Source: an uncultured Eubacteriales bacterium (GTDB lineage: Bacteria > Bacillota > Clostridia > Oscillospirales > Acutalibacteraceae). From it: a stretch of DNA of 49,822 bases. Of the stretch, positions 26,221 through 35,070 are shown piece after piece. Made by a program: the position numbers and the translations under genes. Within the stretch, counting starts at the first letter, position 1. Every line of letters begins with the position of its first letter. The stretch spans positions 1 through 49,822 of the forward strand of contig CATZCM010000007.1 in NCBI GenBank assembly GCA_958417225.1, given 5' to 3'. The notes below the pieces were generated by a model. The model ran no database searches. It was given only the letters and a program-made list of their open reading frames with translations, and had not been told where the DNA came from.

Positions 26221-26410
26221 GTGCATTTCTAAAATATTTTAGTTTACAATTGATGAACTTCTGTATTCTCTTCTATTCGTATTAAATGCTCTAATATTCT
26301 CAAATTAAATTTTCATTAAAGTAGTGCATACTGTGTTTAATCTGAAGTCACACCACACAGCTTTACAGCATAAATTAGTAACAATTAAAAGAATCAATGG
26401 GAGTGAGCGT

Positions 26411-26644
26411 ATGAATAAGAAAGTTATTGAGATGGAATCTGTGACTAATGCAATGAAGGGCAAAGATATCTTGAAGCGAAATGCAATTAGAAGTGATGTA
26501 GTAAAAACGCATGCAAAAGGAAATCAAGGTTGCGGGTATGGTTTGAGTGTGCTGGAAACAGATGAAAAAAGGGCAAAAAAGATTTTATTGGAACAGGGAC
26601 TCTTATCTAAAAAAGAACGGGGCGATACTGATGATATATCTTGA
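26411..26644 (+). CDS. DUF3343-like small protein beside the cysteine desulfurase
   Basis: The 77-residue protein resembles DUF3343, a small family suggested to carry sulfur or selenium because it resembles part of YedF. Here it ends with GCGYGLSVLETDEKRAKKIL, containing the single Cys in a GCGYG motif. The frame is open from 26324, but GGGAGTG before ATG 26411 decides the start. Its 3' end overlaps the desulfurase start by 14 bp, so translation is coupled. The pairing supports a role in persulfide handling, which is inference. Confidence 0.7.
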   Translation: MNKKVIEMESVTNAMKGKDILKRNAIRSDVVKTHAKGNQGCGYGLSVLETDEKRAKKILLEQGLLSKKERGDTDDIS

Positions 26645-27776
26645 TAATGCTGCAACAACATATCCGAAACCCCCCATTGTACTCAATACAATAAGTGCTT
26701 CCTTGAAAAAATATGGAGCGAATCCCGGCAGAAGTGGACATGATATGTCTATGTCCGCAGCTGAAGAGATATATAATTGTAGAAAAACTTGTGCAGAGTT
26801 TTTTAATGCACCTGGGCCAGAATGTGTAATTTTTACGTCCAATTGCACCCATGCAACTAATATGGTGATTAAAGGCCTTTTGAAACCTGGAGATCATGTT
26901 GTTTTGTCGTGTCTCGAACATAATGCAGTTTCACGACCAGTGCATGCTCTTGAGAAAAATGGGGTAACTTATACAAAAGCTTTAGTTTATCCTTATGATA
27001 ATGATCAGACTGTAAATTCTTTTCGAGAGGCGATTTGTGAAGATACAAAACTTGTCGTTTGCATGCATGCGTCAAATGTTCTTGGATTGCGGCTCCCAAT
27101 AGAAAGAATTTGTGCTCTTGCTCATCAGTACAATATTTTTACAATGATAGACGCTGCTCAAACTGCAGGTGTACTTGATATAGATGTACAAGATATTGGC
27201 ATTGACTTTCTATGTGCATCTGGACACAAAAGTTTGTATGGTCCTATGGGTACAGGGGTACTCATTACAGATAAAGGTAGTTTATTATCACCATTTATCG
27301 AAGGCGGAACTGGAACTGATTCGCTCTCTCTTAATCAGCCTGAAACTATGCCCGAACATCTCGAGAGTGGAACACCAAATATGCCTGGAATATGTGGGCT
27401 TCAAGCGGGAATAAGATTTATACAGAAACTTACCCTTCCTAAAATACTAGCTCATGAACATAAACTTATTTGTAAATTATATGATAGACTTTCATTGATG
27501 CCAAATATTAAATTGTATACGAAAGCACCGGATGTTAGGTTTAATGTACCACTTCTTTCTTTTAATGTTGATGGGAAACATAGTGAGGAAGTTTCGTCTT
27601 TTCTAAATTCACATGGTGTGGCTGTTAGAGCGGGACTTCACTGTGCTGCATTTGCACACAGCTTTTTGGATACCACAAATGTTGGTACTGTCAGAGTGTG
27701 TCCTTCTATATTTACTCGTGAAAAGGAAATTGATATGTTTATACAACTTATTAAATTGTTAAATAAAACTGTTTAA
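26631..27776 (+). CDS. Cysteine desulfurase-type class V aminotransferase
   Basis: PLP enzymes of this group remove sulfur from cysteine as a protein persulfide. The true start is ATG 26631 (MIYLDNAATTYPKPP), not the longer opening at 26547 inside the DUF3343 gene. The 381 residues include TSNCTHATNMVIKGLLKPGD, VDAAQ-like MIDAAQTAGVLDID, SGHKSLYGPMGTGVL with the PLP lysine, and GVAVRAGLHCAAFAHSFLDT with the candidate active Cys. It fits the subfamily found in Clostridia next to DUF3343 rather than classical IscS/SufS. No isc or suf scaffold is nearby. Confidence 0.9.
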   Translation: MIYLDNAATTYPKPPIVLNTISASLKKYGANPGRSGHDMSMSAAEEIYNCRKTCAEFFNAPGPECVIFTSNCTHATNMVIKGLLKPGDHVVLSCLEHNAVSRPVHALEKNGVTYTKALVYPYDNDQTVNSFREAICEDTKLVVCMHASNVLGLRLPIERICALAHQYNIFTMIDAAQTAGVLDIDVQDIGIDFLCASGHKSLYGPMGTGVLITDKGSLLSPFIEGGTGTDSLSLNQPETMPEHLESGTPNMPGICGLQAGIRFIQKLTLPKILAHEHKLICKLYDRLSLMPNIKLYTKAPDVRFNVPLLSFNVDGKHSEEVSSFLNSHGVAVRAGLHCAAFAHSFLDTTNVGTVRVCPSIFTREKEIDMFIQLIKLLNKTV

Positions 27777-28593
27777 CGCCTACCCCGTTAAAATAAAGGG
27801 AGTGTTGATTTGCCTAATGAGTGATATAATGTGATTTATAAGTGCCAATTAGCAAAAACTATGCTCCCAGTTATAATTATTGTATTATATTTGAATAGTA
27901 AGTGTAGTAACGAATTCAGATAATTGTTAGTAGGTTTATATTCTGTAGATGTTAGTGAATGTGAAATAAAGTTTATTTGCACAGTGTAAAAATCATATAA
28001 AAGTGTAGAGGGAGATAAAATGGAAAAATGATGAAAATAAATAGGTTTAATCTGAAAATTTAAACTCAAGGTAAATATAATCAAAGAGTTAATATTGTTG
28101 ATAATATCAGTAGTGATAGTGGTAGAGTTAGTAAACGGCAAAGTACTAGCTGAGGATGTTTACTACATAGCAAGTGTACAAAAATAGGTGCATGCGGATA
28201 TAAAGAGCGGTAAAACAGAGGACTAGAACGAAGGAGTCTATATGGAATCAGTAAAAGAAATCGAATACGATACTAAAGAACCTGAACAAGCTCGAATTTT
28301 CTAAGTGGCAATCTTGTCGGAGTGGAAGCATTCGTAAAGAAATTTGAGTAATTATAGTAGACGGAATACGTAATCACACAATTACGAACGAAAGACTTGT
28401 GCGTAGAGGATATTGTGGAATATCCAAAACGTACAAGTCCTTGCTTTATTTATGATTTAACTGCTGTGTACCGAACGGCATGCATGTAGATAAGAAAGAT
28501 CGATCTTCAACTAGTGAGTGATCCGATATACGAAATTAAAATATTAGATTTATTAAGGTATCTTGTAGATATTATTACAGATTAACTTTTACT
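27777..28593. other. Intergenic region with a decayed intron
   Basis: No intact gene is seen. The opening at 27836-28141 (minus) has no ribosome site and low-complexity translation. A group IIC relic ends at 28527. A short reading frame at 28242-28304 (MESVKEIEYDTKEPEQARIF) after AAGGAG may be the start of the former maturase. Confidence 0.55.
28360..28527 (+). mobile_element. Decayed group IIC intron, 3' part
   Basis: Positions 28372-28440 align with 12551-12613 of the intact-core copy: ACGAACGAAAGACTTGTGCG versus ACAAACGAAAGACTTGCGCG, encoding TNERLVRRGYCGISKTYKS. Domain V is degraded (CTGCTGTGTACCGAACGG, 28461-28478), and the end reads CAACTAGTG...ATCCGAT at 28527. The 5' boundary is uncertain and may reach 28200. 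Confidence 0.7.
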
Positions 28594-30459
28594 TTACTTT
28601 GCGACTATATCTAATCTTGCAACATTTGATTCAGCTTTTTCGTAAAAACGATTATCATTAGTCATTGCTTTAACATAATACGTTCCAGGATCCCTTGGAA
28701 GTAATCTTGAAATTTTCTTGTCTGCTGGATTAAATACGCATAATTTTTTTGTACACTCTGGATCTTTATAATACACGTAAGTTACTTCATTGCCTTTAAA
28801 ATCACTAACACTAAATACTTCAGAGATTTTCACCTCATCTATAAGTATTACTTCACCAGTGAAAAACGCCTTTTTGCTTTGAAGTTCTAACTTAGGTATG
28901 GCTCTAGTGATATTAAACTTCGTTACGGCAAGTTTACCAGCATATTCACCAAGTCCAGTTACTCGTACTATTGCACAACCGATGTCGCTATTTGATGTAT
29001 ACGACACTTTAAAGTCTTTGCCTTCAGTTAACTTCTTATCACCAGACTTAACTGTTAAATCACTTATTGTAATATTGCTTGTTATGTATGGTTTATCTGG
29101 AATGTGGTCTATTTTTAAATCATCACCTGTATCGATTGTTGTTGTTTTAGGGTAAGTAGCAACAACTTCATTATGTTTGCCTTGCATTTCAATCCAAGCT
29201 ACAACATTTAATTTTTTACCTTTTCCAATTGCTGAAGTATCTAATTTGCTGATGTCCACATTACCATTTGGAGTTTTGCCTGACTCATTCAGCGGAATCG
29301 AAACAGTATATGCGATATTTTGGTCTGTGCTATCTACCAAACACGCTGACAAATAAGAATCTTTTGGGGCATTTTCATATGCAAATATACCTGATTTTGC
29401 ACTGTTTGCATTTAACACAGCATCAGCAAGTTCGGTTTTTGCCGGAATTGTTTTCAAATGCATGCCGTAATTTCCACTCTTAAAATCGATTGGAATTGCC
29501 TTACCGTATGGTTCGCACTCGTCTTGTGGATAAAATGCCGATGCTGCAGAGGCAAAAAACACAGTTTCCAAGTTCACTTTGCATACAGCTGAGCACCCAA
29601 ATCCATACGAGGCTGAAAAAGTATTAAATTCACCTTTTGCCTCTGGTGAGAACGTATACTGTAAATTTCCGTTATTTGGTACAGACGACCTTAACCAAAA
29701 TACATCTCCACCAGATCCGCTTCCAGGCCAATACTTCTGAGGGATCAATTTTTGGACGTCTTTCGCAGTTAAAGTGTCTGCTGTCGATATATCGTCACTC
29801 CCCCAACTGATTGCACCGGACTTCAAATTACAACTCGGAAGATAGAATTTATCTGTAGTCTTGTAAAGCACTTTATTTGTTGTGTCAAAAGAAAAAATTT
29901 CACTATCACTAATAAGTGTCTTTTCATCGGAGGTTAATCCGCTAGATGCATATGTTTTTAGTGCAGCTCTTGCACTACTTAATCCGTAATGATTTATCGG
30001 AAAAGTTCCTTTAGCTAAATATGAAAATTCCTGTTTTTGTTGTGCAGAAACGTCTGAAAACGCAACAGGTTTACTCATTGTACTAAATTGTCCTGGTTTC
30101 ACATCACGTGTTGAGTAAAGCATCATATGACTACTGTGAGCAGGATCAGATGAAAGTTCTCCATTTGTATGTACGCGTCCTGCTATCCACCAAGTACACG
30201 ATTTTCCAGTAAACGGGTCCTTTGCAAAAAAGATTTTTTGTCCGGAACCTTTACCATTTTCAGTAACGTTTTTATCAACTAATGAAACTTCGCCCCAGGA
30301 TTGCATTAGTTCGTCTGTGAATGCAAATACTTTTGTATTTACATTTGGCCTTGTTGCATAGGCCGTATTCGGTATAAAACTGCACATTCCAACCACCAAT
30401 AAGAAAACAATTACACCTGACATAGATTTGCGAAACTTTAATAATTTTCGTTTAAACAT
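28594..30459 (-). CDS. Large exported surface-type protein
   Basis: The 621 residues begin with a Sec signal (MFKRKLLKFRKSMSG, hydrophobic core, cleavage after AYA). Residues about 35-340 form a large domain with KSCTWWIAGR and SGGDVFWLRSSVPNNGNLQY. This resembles the DUF6273-like modules of secreted clostridial proteins, where a WLRS string is typical. Residues about 455-520 are a beta module of the form LTEGKDFKVSYTSNSDIG ending GLGEYAGKLAVTKFNI, common in repeats of surface proteins. A further Ig-like module ends the protein. No LPXTG, S-layer or dockerin anchor is seen. AGGAGG serves ATG 30459. Function unknown; secretion or loose surface attachment is likely. Confidence 0.85.
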   Translation of the reverse strand: MFKRKLLKFRKSMSGVIVFLLVVGMCSFIPNTAYATRPNVNTKVFAFTDELMQSWGEVSLVDKNVTENGKGSGQKIFFAKDPFTGKSCTWWIAGRVHTNGELSSDPAHSSHMMLYSTRDVKPGQFSTMSKPVAFSDVSAQQKQEFSYLAKGTFPINHYGLSSARAALKTYASSGLTSDEKTLISDSEIFSFDTTNKVLYKTTDKFYLPSCNLKSGAISWGSDDISTADTLTAKDVQKLIPQKYWPGSGSGGDVFWLRSSVPNNGNLQYTFSPEAKGEFNTFSASYGFGCSAVCKVNLETVFFASAASAFYPQDECEPYGKAIPIDFKSGNYGMHLKTIPAKTELADAVLNANSAKSGIFAYENAPKDSYLSACLVDSTDQNIAYTVSIPLNESGKTPNGNVDISKLDTSAIGKGKKLNVVAWIEMQGKHNEVVATYPKTTTIDTGDDLKIDHIPDKPYITSNITISDLTVKSGDKKLTEGKDFKVSYTSNSDIGCAIVRVTGLGEYAGKLAVTKFNITRAIPKLELQSKKAFFTGEVILIDEVKISEVFSVSDFKGNEVTYVYYKDPECTKKLCVFNPADKKISRLLPRDPGTYYVKAMTNDNRFYEKAESNVARLDIVAK

Positions 30460-30669
30460 TTATTGTGACCTCCTTATTTATTTGATAAATTTTATTTTAA
30501 AGAAAAATTTCCCATAAATCAATTGGCAAAATGCTGAAATTTTACAAATTTCGTGTTTTGTGATCAGTTTCATTTTTTTTGAAAGAAAAACAAAAACTAA
30601 CTAAGTATATGATCTTAAAATCATGACAAAAATAAAATTATAAATCTTATGAAATTAACAAGTTAGAGG

Positions 30670-30698
30670 TTGACTTTTTCTTGTATTTGTATTATCAT
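30670..30698 (+). promoter_or_regulatory. Promoter of murA
   Basis: TTGACT (30670-30675) and TATCAT (30693-30698) are 17 bp apart. The leader is about 38 nt. Confidence 0.65.
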
Positions 30699-30742
30699 AA
30701 TATAGTTAATATTAAGTGTTATAAATGGAAGGAATGTATTGT

Positions 30743-32026
30743 ATGGATAAATACATCTTAACCGGTGGAAATAGATTAATCGGAAATATATCTGTGAGCG
30801 GTGCCAAAAACGCTGCAGTTGCTATAATACCTGCTACGATTTTATCACAGGGAGTTTGTCGTATCGAAAATGTACCTAATATATCAGACGTTACGCTTAT
30901 TTTACGAATACTAAGCGAAATGGGTACGAAAGTTAAATTTATAAACAAATCTACAATTGAGCTTGATTCCTCACACATGGCTTCACCAGTTGCATCATAC
31001 GATTTAGTACGAAAAATGCGTGCTTCATATTACCTTTTAGGAAGTTTACTTGGGCGTTTTACAAATGCAGTAGTATCTTTACCCGGAGGATGCGATTTTG
31101 GAGTACGGCCTATTGACCAACATCTCAAAGGGTTTACAGCACTTGGGGCAAATTATAAGGTAGAAGGTGGAATGGTTAACGTAAGTGCTGATAAACTATG
31201 TGGTTCAAATATTTACTTAGATGTGGTGTCAGTTGGTGCTACTATAAACATTATGTTAGCAGCTACTGTAGCGGAAGGAATCACTACTATAGAAAATGTT
31301 GCAAAAGAACCCCATATAGTTGACCTTGCAAACTTTTTAAATTCAATGGGTGCAGATATAATGGGGGCTGGTACGGACGTCATCAAGATAAAAGGTGTAA
31401 AAAAATTAAAGGGGACGACATATTCCATAATTCCAGATCAAATCGAAGCAGGAACTTATATGGTTGCTGCAGCAGCTACGAAAGGTGACGTAATAATCAA
31501 CAATGTAACGCCAAAACACCTTGAATCAATAACTGCTAAGCTTCAAGAAATGGGAGTTATAGTAGAAGAGTATGATGAATCTGTACGAGTTCACATGGAT
31601 AAACGTCCAAATAAGTGTAATATAAAAACCATGCCACATCCTGGTTTTCCTACTGACATGCAACCTCAGATCGCAACATTACTTGCTTTAGCAGACGGGA
31701 CAAGTATTATAAATGAAAGTGTATGGGATAACAGGTTTCGTTATGTGGAAGAACTTAGACGTATGGGTGCTGAGATATCTGTTGATGGGAAAATTGCCGT
31801 CATAGAAGGAAAGGAAAAATTAGTAGGAGCTCCTGTAAAAGCAACGGATTTACGTGCTGGAGCTGCTATGATTATAGCTGGGCTTGCTGCTGAAGGAACT
31901 TCAACTATTGAAGACATTGTACACATAGAAAGAGGTTACGAAAATATCGTAGATAAACTCATAAATGTTGGAGCCGATATAAAAAGAATCTCTACTCCTG
32001 ATATTGCAGTGGCACAAGCATTATAA
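30743..32026 (+). CDS. murA: UDP-N-acetylglucosamine 1-carboxyvinyltransferase MurA
   Basis: MurA makes the first committed step of peptidoglycan synthesis, adding enolpyruvate to UDP-GlcNAc. The 427 residues include ISGAKNAAV-like VSGAKNAAVAIIPAT and LPGGCDFGVRPIDQHLKG, with the catalytic, fosfomycin-target Cys117 intact. Later marks are PDQIEAGTYMVAAA, GFPTDMQPQ and DLRAGAAMIIAGLAAEG. ATG 30725 lies inside the GGAAGG context; ATG 30743 has suitable spacing and gives MDKYILTGG. Firmicutes often have two MurA copies; which one this is cannot be told. Confidence 0.96.
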   Translation: MDKYILTGGNRLIGNISVSGAKNAAVAIIPATILSQGVCRIENVPNISDVTLILRILSEMGTKVKFINKSTIELDSSHMASPVASYDLVRKMRASYYLLGSLLGRFTNAVVSLPGGCDFGVRPIDQHLKGFTALGANYKVEGGMVNVSADKLCGSNIYLDVVSVGATINIMLAATVAEGITTIENVAKEPHIVDLANFLNSMGADIMGAGTDVIKIKGVKKLKGTTYSIIPDQIEAGTYMVAAAATKGDVIINNVTPKHLESITAKLQEMGVIVEEYDESVRVHMDKRPNKCNIKTMPHPGFPTDMQPQIATLLALADGTSIINESVWDNRFRYVEELRRMGAEISVDGKIAVIEGKEKLVGAPVKATDLRAGAAMIIAGLAAEGTSTIEDIVHIERGYENIVDKLINVGADIKRISTPDIAVAQAL

Positions 32027-32042
32027 AGAAAGATGTGAATTA

Positions 32043-32837
32043 ATGAGTAGATTATGTCCTCTGTTTAGCGGTAGTAACGGAAATAGTATGTGTATTACCT
32101 CTGGCGGAAATTCAATTTTAGTGGATGTGGGAAAAAGCACCAAGCAAATGGAAATAGCTTTACGCAACAACAATATTGATATAGATAGCATAAAAGCTAT
32201 TTTTATTACACATGAGCACTCAGATCATGTCCAAGGCTTGAAAGTCTTTATAAAAAGATATGGTATAAAAGTATATGCTTCATCTGGTACAATACAAGCT
32301 TTGAAAGGAAAGGGAATTTTATCTGAATTTTCTCAATATTCCAGTATTTCTGAAGATGGGATAACAATTAGTGAAATGCAGGTAAAACCGTTCCGAACAT
32401 CACACGATTGTGCAGAAGGGTTTGGTTACATAATCCAAACTCAGGATCAGAGAAAGGTCGCAATTGCGACAGATCTTGGTTTTGTGAATAAAACTACACG
32501 TGACCTTATTTCAACTTGTGATGTAGTAGTCCTTGAGTCGAACCATGATATACGCATGCTTCAGAACGGATCTTATCCATATTACTTAAAGCGACGTATA
32601 CTTTCAGATTTAGGCCATTTGTCCAATGAGGCTTGTGCAAATGAATTGCCTCACCTTATAAAAAATGGCGTGTCAAGATTGGTCCTTGCGCACTTGAGTT
32701 GTGAAAATAATGTGCCTGAACTTGCATATGAAACTGCTGTATCTAAATTAAGTGCATGTGGATTCGTTAAAGGTCAAGATTACGATCTTTTGGTTGCTCC
32801 GGTTGAAAATAAAGAGTGTAAAGCAGTTTTATTTTAA
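32043..32837 (+). CDS. yycJ: Metallo-beta-lactamase fold nuclease, YycJ/WalJ family
   Basis: The 264-residue protein has the MBL metal site THEHSDHVQGL, further ligands at SHDCAEGFGY and ATDLGF, and the family start CPLFSGSNGNSMCI. YycJ is a double-strand 5'-3' exonuclease linked to mismatch repair in Bacillus; WalJ is a synonym in walRK operons. Here it follows murA by 16 bp rather than walRK. The opening from 32004 overlaps murA; ATG 32043 is the conserved start, with a weak AAGA site that suggests coupling to murA. Confidence 0.88.
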   Translation: MSRLCPLFSGSNGNSMCITSGGNSILVDVGKSTKQMEIALRNNNIDIDSIKAIFITHEHSDHVQGLKVFIKRYGIKVYASSGTIQALKGKGILSEFSQYSSISEDGITISEMQVKPFRTSHDCAEGFGYIIQTQDQRKVAIATDLGFVNKTTRDLISTCDVVVLESNHDIRMLQNGSYPYYLKRRILSDLGHLSNEACANELPHLIKNGVSRLVLAHLSCENNVPELAYETAVSKLSACGFVKGQDYDLLVAPVENKECKAVLF

Positions 32838-32898
32838 AAATGTGCAGGATATTTCGCCTGTTACAATCCTCCCGAGTATTGGGAAATAATGCAATTTG

Positions 32899-32931
32899 TG
32901 GTAGATTTGGTTATCAAATCTACCATTTTTA
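32899..32931 (+). terminator. Terminator or attenuator before the radical SAM gene
   Basis: TGGTAGATTTG (32899-32909) pairs perfectly with CAAATCTACCA (32915-32925) around GTTAT, then TTTTT. It ends the murA-yycJ unit but lies only 28 nt before the next ATG, with no promoter visible in between. Read-through would have to express the downstream genes, so regulated termination is plausible. Confidence 0.75.
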
Positions 32932-32958
32932 AATACACAAATAAAAAGAGGTATCACT

Positions 32959-33684
32959 ATGATGAATAATAATATTGTAAAAAGATACGATGTCATATTA
33001 ATTAAAGATCCACGTGAAATTTTACTACTGCGTGGAGTAGGATGCAAATGGAGAAAATGTACTTTTTGTGACTATCATCTCGACTCAAACCCAAATAAAA
33101 AGGAAAACTTTATTTTAAACAAAATGGCAATTGATCAAGTAACAGGCCAATTTGGAAAATTAGAAATAGTTAATTCCGGAAGTGTGGTGGATCTTGACGA
33201 TGATACAATTAATTATATAATTTCAAAATGTGAGAAAAAACACATATATACAGTTATATTCGAATCACACTGGATACATCGGTACGAACTAAAAAGAATT
33301 AAAGAATATTTCAAAAAATTTGGAATTACAGTTAAATTCAAAGCTGGAGTGGAAACGTTTAATATTCCTTTTAGAGAGCAATATTTAAATAAAGGATTTA
33401 AAAATGCATCCCCTCAAGATATTGCTGCATATTTCGATCAAGTAAACTTATTACAGGGATTGCCAAATCAGACTTCACAATCAATGGAAAATGATATTAA
33501 TATTGGTCTTGAAAATTTTGAACGTGTATGTGTAAACATAATGCAAAAAAATACAACAAGTATTTCTCCCAGTATAAATGTAGTCAATGAATTTACAAAA
33601 AACGTTATGCCAAAGTTCATCAGGAATAAACGGGTAGATATTCTTTTAAAGAATACAGATTTCGGAATAGGAGAAAAATTATGA
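32959..33684 (+). CDS. Radical SAM protein, QueL-like (queuine lyase) candidate
   Basis: The 241 residues carry a cluster-binding motif Cys29-x4-Cys34-x2-Cys37 in RGVGCKWRKCTFCDYH, a variant of the usual CxxxCxxC. NSGSVVDLDD and IFESHWIHRYELKRI fit the barrel strands of a small radical SAM fold. It is too short for a SPASM or other RiPP-maturase extension. Its stop overlaps the start of a YhhQ-type transporter by ATGA, so the two act together. In Clostridioides difficile, QueL is a radical SAM enzyme that frees queuine from queuosine 5'-phosphate during salvage. The assignment here rests on size, motif type and this neighbour. AGAGG precedes ATG 32959. Confidence 0.6.
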   Translation: MMNNNIVKRYDVILIKDPREILLLRGVGCKWRKCTFCDYHLDSNPNKKENFILNKMAIDQVTGQFGKLEIVNSGSVVDLDDDTINYIISKCEKKHIYTVIFESHWIHRYELKRIKEYFKKFGITVKFKAGVETFNIPFREQYLNKGFKNASPQDIAAYFDQVNLLQGLPNQTSQSMENDINIGLENFERVCVNIMQKNTTSISPSINVVNEFTKNVMPKFIRNKRVDILLKNTDFGIGEKL

Positions 33685-34376
33685 GTAACGAATTACTTCT
33701 GATTTTATCTTTAATTGTAACTTATTCTATGCTTCTTTTGTGGTTTAAGTTTTTTGGCAAAACAGGGCTTATTTGTTGGAATGTATTTGCAACTATATGC
33801 GCCAATATCGAAGTGAACCTTGTAATAAAAGCATTTGGTATGCAACAAACACTTGGAAATATACTATTTGCGTCAACATTTTTAGTAACCGACATAATCG
33901 GAGAGATATACGGAAAAAAGGATGCTAATCAAGCAGTTAAGATGGGAACCGTAACTACTATATCTTTTACTCTTTTGCTGCAGTCTTGGTTAATGTACAG
34001 TAATTTCTATCAAATTCAATTTGCAGAAAGTTTTCGTAATGTTTTCTCTCCTACCTTGCGTGCACTCGTTTCGGGCCTTATAGTATATGTTATTGTACAA
34101 TTTTTGGACGTGTATCTGTATCATAAAATCTGGAGTATAACTATAAAAAAATGGGGAACTACAAAAGATCTTCTCTGGGTAAGAAATGTCATTGCTACGC
34201 TTTTATCACAATTTATAAATGTAGTACTATTTACGTTACTTGCTTTCTATGGAAAGTATCAAGCATCTATGCTAGTAAATATTATACTCTCAAGTTATGT
34301 AGTTTTCTTAGTTACTAGCATAGCTTCTCTCCCTACTTTATACATTGCCAGAAAAATTTCTCCCCTCCTTAAGTAA
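33681..34376 (+). CDS. yhhQ: Queuosine-precursor transporter, YhhQ family
   Basis: The 231-residue membrane protein has about six helices and the family motifs STFLVTDIIGEIYGKKDANQ and WVRNVIATLLSQFINVVLFT. YhhQ-type carriers import preQ0 or preQ1, and some transport queuosine or queuine. Translation starts at ATG 33681 inside the stop region of the radical SAM gene, so it depends on it. Together with queA and tgt at 7-9 kb it indicates that the cell takes up a 7-deazaguanine. Which one is open: preQ1 would use QueA, whereas queuine would bypass it. Confidence 0.9.
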   Translation: MSNELLLILSLIVTYSMLLLWFKFFGKTGLICWNVFATICANIEVNLVIKAFGMQQTLGNILFASTFLVTDIIGEIYGKKDANQAVKMGTVTTISFTLLLQSWLMYSNFYQIQFAESFRNVFSPTLRALVSGLIVYVIVQFLDVYLYHKIWSITIKKWGTTKDLLWVRNVIATLLSQFINVVLFTLLAFYGKYQASMLVNIILSSYVVFLVTSIASLPTLYIARKISPLLK

Positions 34377-34445
34377 AATAAGTTTGTAAATTTTCACACG
34401 ATTCTTATACGAATGTGTATAAATCAGAGATTTGAATTACAACAC

Positions 34446-34474
34446 TTTACATATATGTAAAAATATGGTATAAT
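34446..34474 (+). promoter_or_regulatory. Promoter of the bacteriocin operon
   Basis: TTTACA (34446-34451) and perfect TATAAT (34469-34474) are 17 bp apart, with an extended -10 TGG. No inducible bacteriocin-type direct repeat is seen upstream, and no three-component regulator gene is in the window. Confidence 0.75.
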
Positions 34475-34579
34475 CTATTACAGTAAGTTATCTTGAAGTA
34501 TCCGGATGCTAAATGTAATTTACTTTATGCAAAACTAAAAACAATATATTTATAAGTACAAATCAGGAGGAAAAAAACT

Positions 34580-34774
34580 ATGACGGTTAAATTAAACCAA
34601 AAATTCAATGAACTATCAAAAGAGGAAATGATTCAAATTGATGGAGGTATGTTACCAGCTGCGGTTTATGCACTTGGATTTGTTATGGGTATGACTCCAG
34701 CAGGGGCACTTGTTGTATGTGGTGCAACTGTAGCTGCCGGGGTTGCAACTGCAGTTGCTGTTGCAAAAGGGTGA
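34580..34774 (+). CDS. Class IIb-like bacteriocin precursor, peptide A
   Basis: The 64-residue peptide has a double-glycine leader: FNELSKEEMIQIDGG ends at residue 23, matching the LS-x2-E-hydrophobic-x2-I-x-GG pattern cleaved by C39 peptidases. The 41-residue core is hydrophobic, rich in Gly and Ala, with a GxxxG motif (GFVMG) and several AxxxA spacings, typical of helix-helix pairing in two-peptide bacteriocins that form membrane pores. It has a single Cys and a Lys-Gly tail. AGGAGG precedes ATG 34580. It is first in an operon with its partner and export genes. Confidence 0.88.
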   Translation: MTVKLNQKFNELSKEEMIQIDGGMLPAAVYALGFVMGMTPAGALVVCGATVAAGVATAVAVAKG

Positions 34775-34779
34775 TAATT

Positions 34780-34980
34780 ATGGATAATAAATTATTTCAA
34801 AATCTCACTAATCAAGAGCTATTTGATACATGTGGTGGAGTTGATGGTGAAAATATAATGAATGGTGTGATTGCTGGAGTAGGTACTGCCGCTGCTTTAG
34901 CAGGAGGAGCCCCAATATTAATTATCACTGGATGTTTTGCCACGGGATTTTACATAGCTAAATCCTTTAGGAAAAAATAA
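34780..34980 (+). CDS. Class IIb-like bacteriocin precursor, peptide B
   Basis: The 66-residue precursor starts at ATG 34780, five bp after peptide A; AAAGGG lies over the stop of A. The leader LFQNLTNQELFDTCGG ends at residue 20 with double glycine. The 46-residue core begins VDGENIMNG, holds a GxxxG motif (GVIAG) and a long hydrophobic Gly/Ala stretch, and ends with the basic tail KSFRKK, as common in one partner of two-peptide bacteriocins. It has one core Cys. The longer opening at 34717 is an out-of-frame overlap with peptide A and is not used. Confidence 0.88.
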   Translation: MDNKLFQNLTNQELFDTCGGVDGENIMNGVIAGVGTAAALAGGAPILIITGCFATGFYIAKSFRKK

Positions 34981-35070
34981 TAAAATTACTGTTTCATCGA
35001 TCGGATAACAAAAATCTATCACTATGAGATCCGCCGATATGCAATACAAACTACTATAATTAAGCGCGTC

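Noticed and set aside
27836..28141. 101-codon open frame on the minus strand
   Set aside because: No ribosome site, low-complexity translation, and no similarity to known proteins; most likely chance in AT-rich DNA.
32959..33684. Radical SAM RiPP maturase for the nearby bacteriocins
   Set aside because: It is coupled to the transporter YhhQ and separated from the peptide genes by their own strong promoter. It lacks a SPASM or peptide-recognition extension, and the peptides have ordinary class II features.
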